A DNA stretch of 64,000 bases from Paenalkalicoccus suaedae (GCF_006965545.2 NZ_CP041372.2:3162001-3226000), one strand, 5' to 3'. Shown: positions 1 through 8,657, numbered from the stretch's first letter. Numbers and translations: made by a program. The notes: generated by a model from the letters alone, not told the origin.

Positions 1-416
1 TACGCACGACCCTGCTCCAACCCTCGTAACATATACTCAAGCAGCATCAATCGCTTCTTGCGCTGCGCCGGCAACTGCGTCAGCCTACCTGATCCATCGG
101 TAAAGTTTGCGACCACCTTCGACTTTTCATCCCCGACAACAAATTCTGGCTCGGACAAATTCAAAATTGCCGAGGACATACGTGCCAGCCGATCCTCTTC
201 TAGGTGAAAATAGATCGTATTTTTGTCTCGTCTCTGTGAGACAAGACCAATCTCGCGTAGCTTTGTCATATGATGAGTAATCGTTGGAGCCTTTAACCCG
301 AGCTTCCCTGCTAGAGCCTGTCCGTGAAGCGGCCCCTTTTTAAGTAACGCTAAAATACGTAAGCGCGTTTTATCTCCTAACGTTTTGTGAAACGCAACTA
401 AACGATCCAATTGCAT
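1..416 (-). CDS. ArsR-family regulator with DUF2087 domain (3' end outside window)
   Basis: The frame is open from an ATG at 416 to the left window edge, so the C-terminus is missing. About the first 75 residues are an ArsR-type winged helix; the recognition-helix stretch LKAPTITHHMTKLREIGLV is clear. The visible end, RLTQLPAQRKKRLMLLEYM, matches the start of DUF2087, a domain often fused behind such helices. No cysteine metal site is visible, so metal sensing should not be assumed. A ribosome site (GAAAGGGG) lies 7-8 bases before the start. It is divergent from the lipoprotein at 524 and probably represses its own promoter (433-471). Confidence 0.85.
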   Translation of the reverse strand, partial: MQLDRLVAFHKTLGDKTRLRILALLKKGPLHGQALAGKLGLKAPTITHHMTKLREIGLVSQRRDKNTIYFHLEEDRLARMSSAILNLSEPEFVVGDEKSKVVANFTDGSGRLTQLPAQRKKRLMLLEYMLRGLEQGRA

Positions 417-432
417 ATTAACAACCCCTTTC

Positions 433-471
433 ATCTAATTAGATATTAAACTAATTAGATACAATTGTAAA
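433..471 (-). promoter_or_regulatory. Promoter of the ArsR gene with tandem palindromic operator
   Basis: On the minus strand TTTACA (471-466), 17 bases, then TAATAT (448-443) form a sigma-A-type promoter. Two near-identical palindromes sit on it 16 bp apart: the perfect 12-mer ATCTAATTAGAT at 433-444 and AACTAATTAGAT at 449-460. One covers the spacer and the other the start region, which suggests autorepression by the ArsR-type product. Confidence 0.6.
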
Positions 472-523
472 GTCGTTTATTTTTACAAAGAAAAGGAAAT
501 ACACATACCAATGGAGGGGTTAT

Positions 524-1159
524 ATGTCGAAAAAATGGATGGCAGGAAGTGTTGCGTTGTTTCTCCCACTAGTAGCTTGTAGTTCGCCGGAAGAGGATAT
601 AGAGGCGCTTGGGGAGGAGTATGATATTTCGTATTCGCCTGTTGGTGAATCGACTGATCTTGGGGAGGATGCGCCTGTTCTTACCTATGAGGAGGTCGAG
701 GAGTTGTTTGCAACGCTCCGAATGTCGATTGATGATGGATCTGTAGATCCTGAGAACTTTGGGGTGACCACCACGCCAGAGTTGAGAGAGCCCGTTAGTG
801 CCTCCGATTCATCTGGTGCTCACACAGCTTCTATTGAAGAGTTTTATGAGGGGGAGGAGACAACCTATTTCGGTCGTCATGTCTCGTTTGTTTATGAAAT
901 CGAGGATCCAGAAGGCGATTTCACAGCTGAAAATATTGAACTCAGCGATATTTCATCCTATCCTTCCAGCAGAGGTATGTCTCTTGAATGGACGGAAAAT
1001 GTGTTAGCCGAATTTTATAATGAAGAGTCTGGCGAGATCATTTTTCATGCGAGCGGGGAATGGTTCGCTCACTTTATCTATGATGACCAAGAATATACCG
1101 TGTTAGAGCTAGATGCTTGGGAGATTCCACTGGATCTTGAGGAGCTTTTACCGTCTTAA
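524..1159 (+). CDS. Acidic lipoprotein of unknown function
   Basis: A 211-residue protein with a lipoprotein signal: KK near the N-terminus, a hydrophobic core, and lipobox LVAC with the modified Cys at residue 19. The mature part is very rich in Glu and Asp and has no recognised domain. It should be anchored on the outer face of the membrane. The start has ribosome site GGAGGGG. It is divergent from the ArsR/DUF2087 regulator and shares its 100-bp control region, so it may be a target of that regulator (inference). Confidence 0.75.
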   Translation: MSKKWMAGSVALFLPLVACSSPEEDIEALGEEYDISYSPVGESTDLGEDAPVLTYEEVEELFATLRMSIDDGSVDPENFGVTTTPELREPVSASDSSGAHTASIEEFYEGEETTYFGRHVSFVYEIEDPEGDFTAENIELSDISSYPSSRGMSLEWTENVLAEFYNEESGEIIFHASGEWFAHFIYDDQEYTVLELDAWEIPLDLEELLPS

Positions 1160-1183
1160 TCCCCTTTTATTGGGGATTTTTTC
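1159..1183 (+). terminator. Rho-independent terminator of the lipoprotein gene
   Basis: Stem ATCCCC / GGGGAT around a short T-rich loop, followed by a run of T, immediately after the stop codon. Confidence 0.75.
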
Positions 1184-1237
1184 GCGCAAAAAAAGACCAC
1201 CCTCATCGGATAGCCTTTATTAAGTATGTTGCTTTGT

Positions 1238-1858
1238 TTACATCACGTTCCCCTCAGCCGGAATTGGCTGTGCCTTTAGCATTTTTGCTAGGTGAAGCGT
1301 GTTGTACGCGAGCATTTTTACATGTGATTTTGTGAAGTCGTTTTCCTTACCGCCTTCGATGTATGATGGTCCTGGACCTGCTTCACCAACCCAATACGCA
1401 TCTACGTTAGGTGGGATGACAAATCCGATATGTGAAAGTCCGTATAGAATAGAGGCTGCTGCGTGCTTCGCGCCATCCTCGTTACCAGTAACGACAACAC
1501 CCGCTACTTTATTGTAGTAGATCGCTTGACCTTTATCGTTCGTTTCACTACTACTTCCGTATAGTCGCTCGATAGCAAGTGTCGCTAAACTGCTCTTTTC
1601 GCCAAGCCATAGAGGGGTGCCGATGATAACGATATCTGCGGCTTCAATTCGCTCAAAAATTTGTGGCCACTCATCCTCCTCGCCCATGTCCTCTGCGATT
1701 CCGAATGCAATATTATAGTCTGCGAGCCGGATCATCTCCGTCTCCGCTCCCTCATTCTCCAGTAGTTCTAGCACTTCTGCCGATAAAACCTCCGTGTTGG
1801 ATTCCTCGCCAGACGACTTTAATGATGCATTTAACACAACTGCTTTAATAGCTGACAT
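1238..1858 (-). CDS. Flavodoxin-fold NAD(P)H-dependent oxidoreductase
   Basis: 206 residues with the flavodoxin-like FMN reductase fold. An N-terminal strand plus phosphate loop (VVLNASLKSSGEESNT) should bind FMN phosphate, and the loop near residue 80 (GTPLWLGEKSS) resembles the flavin-contacting PxW segment of this family. It is a cytosolic protein that probably reduces quinones or other small oxidants; the substrate cannot be read from sequence. Ribosome site GAGGAGG precedes the ATG. It is divergent from a redoxin gene, which suggests an oxidative-stress pair. Confidence 0.8.
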   Translation of the reverse strand: MSAIKAVVLNASLKSSGEESNTEVLSAEVLELLENEGAETEMIRLADYNIAFGIAEDMGEEDEWPQIFERIEAADIVIIGTPLWLGEKSSLATLAIERLYGSSSETNDKGQAIYYNKVAGVVVTGNEDGAKHAAASILYGLSHIGFVIPPNVDAYWVGEAGPGPSYIEGGKENDFTKSHVKMLAYNTLHLAKMLKAQPIPAEGNVM

Positions 1859-1910
1859 TGGTCATCCTCCTCTCGATTGTACTGCTACAGATACCCCCTT
1901 TTTGAGAAAA

Positions 1911-1967
1911 TTAACAGGTTTTGTATAACTAATTTATAATAAAATGAAACTATTTTTTAAACCTGTT
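1911..1967 (+). promoter_or_regulatory. Promoter for the redoxin gene within a 9-bp inverted repeat
   Basis: TTAACA (1911-1916), 18 bases, TATAAT (1935-1940). The arms AACAGGTTT (1913-1921) and AAACCTGTT (1959-1967) form a perfect inverted repeat bracketing the -10 box. A regulator or looped operator is plausible. A second dyad, GGTAA-N10-TTACC, lies nearer the gene in the leader. Confidence 0.5.
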
Positions 1968-2043
1968 TATTTGGACCTTGGTGCGTTTTAGGTTGTCACT
2001 CCTCGGGTAATTGATAATTGTTACCAAAATATAGGGAGTGACA

Positions 2044-2547
2044 ATGATGACAACATTTAAATTAAATGAACAAGTACCAGACTTCACATTACCATCTGTA
2101 ACAGGAGAGCAAATCACATTTTCTGACACAAAAGGATCGGATGAGTGGCAACTAATCATTTACTTCCGCGGATCATGGTGTCCTGTGTGTCAGGAGGAGC
2201 TTGAGGATATTGAATCAAGCATAAGCTACTTTGAGAAGCACAACATTCGGGTGACGGCTATCTCGCACGACAATAAGAATGACCTGCAGAAACTAATTGA
2301 TGACAAAGGACTATCCTTTTCTATATTAATGGATGAGGACTATAGCTTTTTAGAAGCTTACGGCGTCCATCGCCATACGAATGATGCCCCATATGAGGAT
2401 CACGGAGATCACGGCGAGCCTGCTTATTTCTTAACAGACGAAAACGGAAAGCTACTTTATCAGCAACGTCAAACGAGTCCATTTGGACGGCCGCACGTGA
2501 ATGAGCTGCGTAAAATTATTAAGTACATTCGTAAAAATTTAACATAA
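2044..2547 (+). CDS. Peroxiredoxin-like redoxin (AhpC/TSA fold)
   Basis: 167 residues from the ATG at 2044, which has ribosome site AGGGAG; an in-frame GTG lies two codons upstream. The redoxin fold shows the opening VPDFTLPSVTG and an active site WCPVC with Cys 46 and Cys 49, so it has a thioredoxin-like CxxC rather than a single peroxidatic Cys. The conserved cis-Pro region (EPAYFLTDENG) follows. It probably reduces peroxides or disulfides in the cytosol. Being divergent from a flavin reductase fits a redox-stress role. Confidence 0.82.
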   Translation: MMTTFKLNEQVPDFTLPSVTGEQITFSDTKGSDEWQLIIYFRGSWCPVCQEELEDIESSISYFEKHNIRVTAISHDNKNDLQKLIDDKGLSFSILMDEDYSFLEAYGVHRHTNDAPYEDHGDHGEPAYFLTDENGKLLYQQRQTSPFGRPHVNELRKIIKYIRKNLT

Positions 2548-2557
2548 CATTATGACG

Positions 2558-2588
2558 GTCAGGCGATCAAACATTGCCTGACTTTTTT
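2558..2588 (+). terminator. Terminator of the redoxin gene
   Basis: Perfect stem GTCAGGC (2558-2564) / GCCTGAC (2576-2582) followed by T6. Confidence 0.85.
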
Positions 2589-2619
2589 GTGGGGAGGAAC
2601 CGTGCATGTGGTAAAAAAT

Positions 2620-2770
2620 TGAACGCATTATCCGAGAACGTGAACGCTTTTCGCAAAAATCCCCACGAAACGGAACACGCCTTCAAAAAGTAAGTTAACT
2701 CCCAACCATTAACTTCCACCCTATCCCCAATATGAACGTTTTTTAATGAACGTGACCGCAATATGAACAG
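2620..2770 (-). repeat. Degenerate array, TGCGTTCA class
   Basis: On the plus strand TGAACGC occurs at 2620 and again 21 bp later at 2641, with looser relatives at 2733, 2747 and 2764. The same word in the same 21-bp phase recurs at 28811-28866. The rest of 2590-2840 holds no gene I can support. Confidence 0.4.
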
Positions 2771-2856
2771 AATGTTAGTTTTATTAAGAATCTCTCCTCT
2801 ACTAACATGAGACTTCAAATCTTTGTTACGGTTATACAAAAAAAGGAGTCCTACCT

Positions 2857-4116
2857 GTGTCACCTTCTACAAACTCTGCAACTTATTCTCCTAAACGTGA
2901 CGTCATTATCATGGCTACTGCTACTGCTATTTCACTATTTGGGGACGCGATGATGTACATCGTGCTACCGCTTATGTGGCAGGAAATCGGTCTGACCGCA
3001 CTTTGGCAAATTGGTGTCCTCTTATCTGTAAATCGAATTATTCGACTACCTCTAAACCCACTTGTAGCTTGGCTTTACCAGTACATTAGCTACAAGCACG
3101 GATTTTACATTGCCATGGCACTAGCAACTGTGACGACACTTGCCTATGGCTTTTCCTTTGGATTTGTTTGGCTGCTCACTGCTCGCATCCTTTGGGGTGT
3201 TGCGTGGACATTCTTAAAACTCGGAGCCTACCTCGCCATCCCTACACTTGCGTCGAGCGAGGATCGCGGTTATTTATTTGGTTTACATAAAGGCATCACT
3301 CGCACGGGCGCATTATTAGGTACCCTGATCGGTGCCATTCTCCTTGACCAAATTGGCCTAATGCCAGTCATGATAGGCTTTGCTGTAGCTAGTGCCGCAA
3401 CCTTTATTCTCCTACCGTTTATGTCGAATGTACGACTAACTATCCCATCTAAGGAGGAAAAGCGGGTCGAAGTCTCGTACGCACAATTATTACGCATGCG
3501 TTTTATTGTTTCTCTATTAGTAAGCGCAATGGCTTTGACGATCGTGTTTGATGGCGTCTTAAAATCGACGCTCACCTATTTACTCGACGGACATATGACC
3601 GAAGGATTGATGATTGGAGCCCTTCTCATAGGAGTCGCCACAATGGGCAGCTTGTTGCAGTCTGTCAGAGTGCTTTGGGAAGGCTTTTTATCACCAGCGC
3701 TTGGCAAAATGGCGGATAGAAGTCGATCGCCTAAAACCCTATTCGCAGCAAGCTTTCTCCTAACAGGACTACTACTTATAGTGCTACCACTCCCTATCCC
3801 ACTGGTCATATTTATTTTAGTCGTACTACTCATCCAACTACTTGCTACTGCATTAGAAGTGTTTAACTTAGCCATTGCTGCGGAGGCATCGGAGCAAACC
3901 TCCCGTGTACGGATGATGACCTCGTTTTCTGTCGCGCAGGATTTAGGGGCTGCGATTGGACCACTCGCGGGATATATCGCTGCCGAATGGTTTGGGATGC
4001 AGGCGCTTTATGCCGGGATCGGTGCGTTGTTTATTATTTGTGGTATCTATTGGTTACGTACCTCTGATTCCTTAGCTCAAGCAAATATTCATTATGTTGA
4101 AAGATATGTTAAATAA
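2857..4116 (+). CDS. MFS transporter
   Basis: 419 residues with about twelve hydrophobic segments and the major facilitator layout: an N-terminal half, a charged central loop (about residues 195-210, SKEEKRVEVSY) and a C-terminal half containing the typical LGKMADRSRSPK loop. It starts at a GTG with ribosome site AAAGGAG. The substrate is unknown; the fold is shared by drug and sugar exporters. It stands alone, and no terminator was found before phnD. Confidence 0.8.
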   Translation: MSPSTNSATYSPKRDVIIMATATAISLFGDAMMYIVLPLMWQEIGLTALWQIGVLLSVNRIIRLPLNPLVAWLYQYISYKHGFYIAMALATVTTLAYGFSFGFVWLLTARILWGVAWTFLKLGAYLAIPTLASSEDRGYLFGLHKGITRTGALLGTLIGAILLDQIGLMPVMIGFAVASAATFILLPFMSNVRLTIPSKEEKRVEVSYAQLLRMRFIVSLLVSAMALTIVFDGVLKSTLTYLLDGHMTEGLMIGALLIGVATMGSLLQSVRVLWEGFLSPALGKMADRSRSPKTLFAASFLLTGLLLIVLPLPIPLVIFILVVLLIQLLATALEVFNLAIAAEASEQTSRVRMMTSFSVAQDLGAAIGPLAGYIAAEWFGMQALYAGIGALFIICGIYWLRTSDSLAQANIHYVERYVK

Positions 4117-4155
4117 CGCTATCAATTCATAATTCATTCATATACTGAACATTTG

Positions 4156-4193
4156 TTCACAAAACCCTTACACAATTAAACATTAGATTAATA
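4156..4193 (+). promoter_or_regulatory. Candidate PhoP box upstream of phnD
   Basis: Four TTAACA-like hexamers lie in near-helical phase: TTCACA (4156), CTTACA (4167), TAAACA (4177) and TTAATA (4188), spaced 11, 10 and 11 bp. Bacillus PhoP boxes are direct repeats of TT(A/T/C)ACA with about this spacing. A TATATGAT -10-like word follows near 4212. It would place the phosphonate transporter under phosphate starvation control. Confidence 0.5.
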
Positions 4194-4258
4194 GTTCCTT
4201 AATACCCCCCGTATATGATGAGACCTGTAAACAAAATGTATAGGGAGGCAACAACACG

Positions 4259-5239
4259 ATGAAAAAGCTTTTGGGTGGAACACTTGCAGCTGCGGCTGCG
4301 ATGACGTTAGTAGCATGTGGGACAGACAACAACAGTGAAGTAAACGAACTAGGCGCAGAGACTGCTGAAGCATCAAACGGTTCAGAAGATCGTTCGGATT
4401 GGCCAGAAGAATTTATCTTTGGACTTCTTCCTGTAGAGGATCAGGCTGAGCTAACTAATCGCTACGAGCCGATGATCGAGTACTTAGAAGATTATTTAGA
4501 TGTTGACGTGACGCTTTACAATGCGACAAACTACACAGCATTAATTGAAGCAATGGCAAATGGACACCTTCATGCTTCCACATTCGGACCTTTCTCTTAT
4601 TTAGTAGCAGCAGAACGCGCAAATGGTGAACCTTTTGCTATTCCTGTAAGTGAAGAGGGTGGTACGGAGGACGACATTTATTACACAGCTCAAATGATTA
4701 CGCTTGATGAGCATGGAATCGATTCATTAGAAGACATCGAGGGGCGTTCTCTAGCATATGCGGATCCAGCTTCCACATCGGGACACCTATTCCCTAAGGC
4801 TATGCTCATTAACGAAATCGGCTTAACAATGGATAATGTCGATCAGTTCCCATCTGACGTTGTCTTCTCTGGTAGCCACGAAGCGTCTTTATACTCTGTA
4901 CTAAACGGAGATGTAGAAGCGGCTGGCGTATGTAGCACATGTATCGAGCGTGTATTTGACCGAGTGAATGATCATGAGAATTTTGATCAGCTGAATATTT
5001 TTCATGAGTCTGAGCCAATCCCTGGTGGACCATATGTCATCCAAGGTGATCTTCCACAATCCTTTAAGGACGCTGTTCAACAGGCATTCCTTGATATGTC
5101 CGAAGACGAAAAAGGACGTGAATTCCTTGAAGAGAGCGGTTATTTAGGTGGTTACTTCCAAGTTGACCCCGCTGTTTATCAGGTTGTTCAAGATACAGCT
5201 GAAGCTCTTAACTTAAGTCCGGAAGAATTACTAGAGTAG
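4259..5239 (+). CDS. phnD: Phosphonate/phosphite ABC transporter substrate-binding lipoprotein
   Basis: 326 residues; lipobox LVAC with Cys 20. The mature protein has the PhnD fold: FGLLPVEDQAEL near the start, the ligand loop GPFSYLVAAE, and DPASTSGHLFPK followed by FSGSHEASLYSVLNGDVEAAG. It captures phosphonate, phosphite or phosphate outside the cell and delivers it to PhnE. Ribosome site GGGAGG. It opens the phn operon behind a PhoP-like box. A terminator follows it before phnC, so the binding protein is probably made in excess. The exact ligand cannot be fixed. Confidence 0.9.
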   Translation: MKKLLGGTLAAAAAMTLVACGTDNNSEVNELGAETAEASNGSEDRSDWPEEFIFGLLPVEDQAELTNRYEPMIEYLEDYLDVDVTLYNATNYTALIEAMANGHLHASTFGPFSYLVAAERANGEPFAIPVSEEGGTEDDIYYTAQMITLDEHGIDSLEDIEGRSLAYADPASTSGHLFPKAMLINEIGLTMDNVDQFPSDVVFSGSHEASLYSVLNGDVEAAGVCSTCIERVFDRVNDHENFDQLNIFHESEPIPGGPYVIQGDLPQSFKDAVQQAFLDMSEDEKGREFLEESGYLGGYFQVDPAVYQVVQDTAEALNLSPEELLE

Positions 5240-5255
5240 CAGATATGCAAGAGCC

Positions 5256-5292
5256 ATGCTGCATCGGTCTTTGATGCAGCATTTCTTTTTTC
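5256..5292 (+). terminator. Intra-operon terminator between phnD and phnC
   Basis: Perfect 10-bp stem ATGCTGCATC / GATGCAGCAT with a 7-base loop and a T-rich tail. Its position between two genes of one transporter suggests partial termination. Confidence 0.8.
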
Positions 5293-5328
5293 AATCGGTG
5301 AGACAAATTTGTGGTGGAAAGGGTGTTT

Positions 5329-6126
5329 ATGATGGGTCAAACGACTATGTCAGCTGTTACGGATCGACCAGAGGAAGTGTCTGATGCGGTTTTACAACTA
5401 AAAGATGTAGAGATGACGTTCCCGGACGGCACGCAGGCGCTTAGGGGCATTTCGCTTACGATCAAAAAGGGGGAGCTTGTGTCTATTATCGGTCCTAGTG
5501 GGGCTGGAAAGAGTACGTTTATGCGTTCGTTAAATCGGTTAAATACGCCGACTGCTGGGTCTATTGTGTTTGAGGGGCAGGATGTGATGCGTGCTCGCGG
5601 TAAGGAACTTCGCGAGATTCGTCGCCGAATTGGGATGGTGTTCCAGCATTTCAACTTAATTAAGCGGTCGCAGACGTATCATAATGTGTTGCACGGGCGT
5701 TTAGGCTATATGCCGACGTTGAAGGGTAGCTTTGGTCGTTTTTCGAAGGAGGATACGGAGAAGGCATTTGAGGTGCTTCGTCGTGTTGGTCTAGAGGAGC
5801 ATATGTTCAAACGTGCAGATGAGCTTTCAGGTGGTCAGCAACAGCGCGTTGGGATTGCTCGCGCTATTATTCAGGAGCCTTCTTTACTGCTCGCGGATGA
5901 GCCAATCGCAAGTCTTGATCCTTCTTCGTCTGAAAATGTGATGAACTACTTAAAACAAGTGTGTGAGGAAGACGGGCTGACGTCTATTGTTAACCTTCAC
6001 CAAGTGGATTTTGCGAAAAAGTTTGCTCACCGTATTATCGGAATTAAAGCGGGTGAGGTCGTATTTGATGGGGCTCCGAGAGAGCTTACGGATGGCATTA
6101 TTGACTACCTATACTATAAAAAATAA
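5329..6126 (+). CDS. phnC: Phosphonate ABC transporter ATP-binding protein
   Basis: 265 residues from the ATG at 5329, chosen for ribosome site GGAAAGGG; GTG codons just upstream are possible. Walker A GPSGAGKST lies at 55-63, the signature LSGGQQQR follows, then Walker B LLLADEP and the switch His in NLHQ. It powers phosphonate uptake with the two PhnE permeases encoded downstream. Spacing to phnE1 is 14 bp. Confidence 0.92.
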   Translation: MMGQTTMSAVTDRPEEVSDAVLQLKDVEMTFPDGTQALRGISLTIKKGELVSIIGPSGAGKSTFMRSLNRLNTPTAGSIVFEGQDVMRARGKELREIRRRIGMVFQHFNLIKRSQTYHNVLHGRLGYMPTLKGSFGRFSKEDTEKAFEVLRRVGLEEHMFKRADELSGGQQQRVGIARAIIQEPSLLLADEPIASLDPSSSENVMNYLKQVCEEDGLTSIVNLHQVDFAKKFAHRIIGIKAGEVVFDGAPRELTDGIIDYLYYKK

Positions 6127-6140
6127 GGGGGCGTATCCAA

Positions 6141-6989
6141 GTGGAATCTCTTGCTCGGGAGCTGAAGGTTAAAACAGAGGAACAGAGTCCTTCTATTGAT
6201 TATTACGCGGAGCTATCAAGGCGTAAAAAATATGTCATGAAGTCTCACCTTGTCATATGGAGTATTTTATTGCTTTTAGTTGGATGGAGCTGGTACGGGA
6301 CAGGTTTTAGTTTGTCTATTTTATACTACGGACCAATCAGTATGACAGGATTTATTGTGGAGAATTTACTTCGTCCAGATTTTACTGCTATTCCTCAATA
6401 TTTAAGTCCGGCGATCATGACGATCTATATGAGTTTTGCTGGGATGGTGCTGTCTGTTATCGCCTCGTTATTTTTTGCGTTTATGTCTGCATCGAATACA
6501 ACTCCTCATAAGTCCATTGCCTTTATGAGTCGCTCTATTGTTGCCTTCTTGCGTGCTGTGCCTGCGCTTATTTTAGGGATGGTGCTTGTCGTTGCTTTCG
6601 GTTTAGGGACACTTGCTGGAACGCTTGCGCTAGCGATCTCTGGTATTGGTATTTTAGGTCGGGCGTTTGCGGATGTGATTGAGGAGATTGATGAGAAACA
6701 GGTCGATGCCGTTCGTGCAACTGGTGCTAACTGGTTTCAAATCATGGGGCAGGCGGTTTGGCCACAGTTTAAGTCTGGCTTTGTAGCATGGTCCTTGTAC
6801 AAAATGGACTTAAATATTCGCGAGGCTGCTGTACTTGGGTTAATTGGAGCTGGTGGTATTGGATATGCTCTGCAAGGGAACTTAAACTTGTTCCAATATG
6901 ATCGAGCAGTCGTTGGAATTCTCATGATCTTTGGTCTCATTCTTGCTGTTGAGTTTGCGACGGCTAAAATAAGGGAGCGGATTATCTAA
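6141..6989 (+). CDS. phnE: Phosphonate ABC transporter permease 1
   Basis: 282 residues, GTG start with AAGGGGG. Several membrane segments and the ABC permease coupling motif around AVRATGANWFQIMGQAVWPQ (EAA loop) are present, then the PhnE-typical LGLIGAGGIGYAL. It should pair with the second permease (6989-7780) as a heterodimer, as in many Bacillaceae phn operons. Its stop codon overlaps the next start (TAATG). Confidence 0.9.
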   Translation: MESLARELKVKTEEQSPSIDYYAELSRRKKYVMKSHLVIWSILLLLVGWSWYGTGFSLSILYYGPISMTGFIVENLLRPDFTAIPQYLSPAIMTIYMSFAGMVLSVIASLFFAFMSASNTTPHKSIAFMSRSIVAFLRAVPALILGMVLVVAFGLGTLAGTLALAISGIGILGRAFADVIEEIDEKQVDAVRATGANWFQIMGQAVWPQFKSGFVAWSLYKMDLNIREAAVLGLIGAGGIGYALQGNLNLFQYDRAVVGILMIFGLILAVEFATAKIRERII

Positions 6990-7780
6990 TGCACACGCAC
7001 TATAAGCGATCTACTCGCTACATTTATATCAGCTTGTTTCTCCTCTTTTTCGTTTTCAGTTTATTGCAGGTAGGCATCATTGATCCTGTTATTTTTGATG
7101 CATTTGGTCGCGTTCAGCATATTTTAGGAATTATGGTCCCACCAACGTTAAACGAGCCTATTGATGTGTTTGGTGCAGCAGTGGAATCGTTACAAATTGC
7201 TGTTATGGGCACGCTTTGGGGCATCATTTTTTCCATCGTGCTTGCTATGCTCGCAGCTAAAAATCTTGCTCCACATATCTCTATCAGCTATGCGGTTAAA
7301 GGATTCGCCGCTTTCGTACGCGCCGTGCCAGCACTGATTTGGGCATTGCTATTTATTATCGCAGTAGGTCTCGGTCCAACTCCCGGTATTTTAGCTCTTG
7401 CAGTCAATAGCATCGGCATGCTCGTGAAGGTTTACGCGGAGGCAATCGAAGAAATTGATATGGGCATTATCGATGGACTAAAGGCAACAGGTGCTTCTAA
7501 AGTACAAATTATTATGCAAGGTATTATTCCAAGTATTATGAGCATATTTATCTCTTGGTCTGTTTTCCGCTTTGATATTAATATTCGATACTCGGCTGTG
7601 TTAGGTGTAGTTGGAGCCGGTGGGATCGGTTGGGAGCTTGTTCGCGCCTCACGCGTTATGGCCTACGATCAAGTTCTCGGAGTGACGCTTGTGATTTTTG
7701 CTATGGTGTTGTCGGCAGAGCTACTTACTCGCTATTTACAGAAACGAGCAGACACAGCGAACCTTCGCGCTGCTCAGTAA
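6989..7780 (+). CDS. phnE: Phosphonate ABC transporter permease 2
   Basis: 263 residues. It is paralogous to the preceding permease and has the EAA loop GLKATGASKVQIIMQGIIPS and the LGVVGAGGIGWEL segment. Its start overlaps the stop of phnE1, so the two are translationally coupled and made in equal amounts. Confidence 0.9.
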   Translation: MHTHYKRSTRYIYISLFLLFFVFSLLQVGIIDPVIFDAFGRVQHILGIMVPPTLNEPIDVFGAAVESLQIAVMGTLWGIIFSIVLAMLAAKNLAPHISISYAVKGFAAFVRAVPALIWALLFIIAVGLGPTPGILALAVNSIGMLVKVYAEAIEEIDMGIIDGLKATGASKVQIIMQGIIPSIMSIFISWSVFRFDINIRYSAVLGVVGAGGIGWELVRASRVMAYDQVLGVTLVIFAMVLSAELLTRYLQKRADTANLRAAQ

Positions 7781-7799
7781 AACGGAAGGAGGCACGATC

Positions 7800-8603
7800 A
7801 TGCATCGACATTTGCTTGTATCAGACCTTGACGGCACGCTTTTAAATGAATATGGGAATGTGACTGATGCGACAGTAGAAGCGGTGCGAGCACTGCGAGA
7901 CGCTGGTCACTATTTTACTGTTGCAACTGGTCGCAGTCCCATGATGACGAAGCCTATTTTAGAGAAGCTCGAGATTGACTTACCTGTCATTACGTATAAT
8001 GGCGCTTGCCTCTATGACCCACGAAGCGATCGTCCCATTTTTACTCGCACTTACTCGAGTGAGTCCAGTAAGGAGCTTCTTCACTATTTGCGAGAAAAGG
8101 AGTATCATTTCCACGTGCTTGCAGATGGGGCATTTCATGTAGATGAAGGCACGATTACTCGCTATGAATGGTACCGCTCCAACAAGGACTTTCACATTCA
8201 TGTCTTATCGCCCGCTTCTCCTCTTCATTCCATTGCTAAAACAACGGTAATGGTGGAGGAAAAGGAGTTGTTACCCGTTTGGAACGAGCTTGTTCAAGCT
8301 TTTCCACGGTGGTCAATTTACGCAAGCAGTCCACAGACGATCGATATCCATGCAGCCAATACGAGTAAAGGAAGAACGCTCGAGCATTTGACGAGAGAAC
8401 TGAAGGTACCGATGAAGCAGACGATCACATTTGGTAACTATTATAATGATATCGACATGCTGCAAGTGGCAGACTTAGGTATTGCGGTCAAAAACGCGCC
8501 TCCTGCAGTAAAGGTCGAAGCTGATTTGCTCATTGATTCTCACGAGAATAACGCGGTTGCAAACTTCATGAACCTTTATTTTAAGCTTCCTCAGGCTACG
8601 TAG
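7800..8603 (+). CDS. Cof-type HAD-IIB phosphatase
   Basis: 267 residues; start ATG at 7800 with GGAAGGAGG. HAD motif I is DLDGTLLN (nucleophile Asp 9), motif II lies around VATGRS, and the C-terminal motif is GNYYNDIDML. The large C2 cap typical of Cof/YkrA proteins lies between. Such enzymes dephosphorylate sugar phosphates or flavin/pyridoxal phosphates. It sits 20 bp behind phnE2 in the same direction, so it is co-transcribed and could act on a product of phosphonate use, but that link is inferred. Confidence 0.85.
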   Translation: MHRHLLVSDLDGTLLNEYGNVTDATVEAVRALRDAGHYFTVATGRSPMMTKPILEKLEIDLPVITYNGACLYDPRSDRPIFTRTYSSESSKELLHYLREKEYHFHVLADGAFHVDEGTITRYEWYRSNKDFHIHVLSPASPLHSIAKTTVMVEEKELLPVWNELVQAFPRWSIYASSPQTIDIHAANTSKGRTLEHLTRELKVPMKQTITFGNYYNDIDMLQVADLGIAVKNAPPAVKVEADLLIDSHENNAVANFMNLYFKLPQAT

Positions 8604-8611
8604 TAAGAATG

Positions 8612-8651
8612 TTAAAAAGCAGGACCTCCTTGTGGAGAGCCTGCTTTTTTG
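8612..8651. terminator. Bidirectional terminator
   Basis: Stem AAAAAGCAGG / CCTGCTTTTTT flanked by A and T runs, between the convergent HAD gene and the thioredoxin gene. Confidence 0.8.
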
Positions 8652-8657
8652 TGTTCG

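Noticed and set aside
2567-2863. 98-codon minus-strand frame between the redoxin and MFS genes
   Set aside because: Crosses a terminator and the degenerate TGCGTTCA array, lacks a ribosome site and has no recognisable fold.
7698-8603. HAD phosphatase starting at 7698
   Set aside because: The upstream part overlaps phnE2 in another frame; ATG at 7800 has GGAAGGAGG and starts just before the DLDGT motif.
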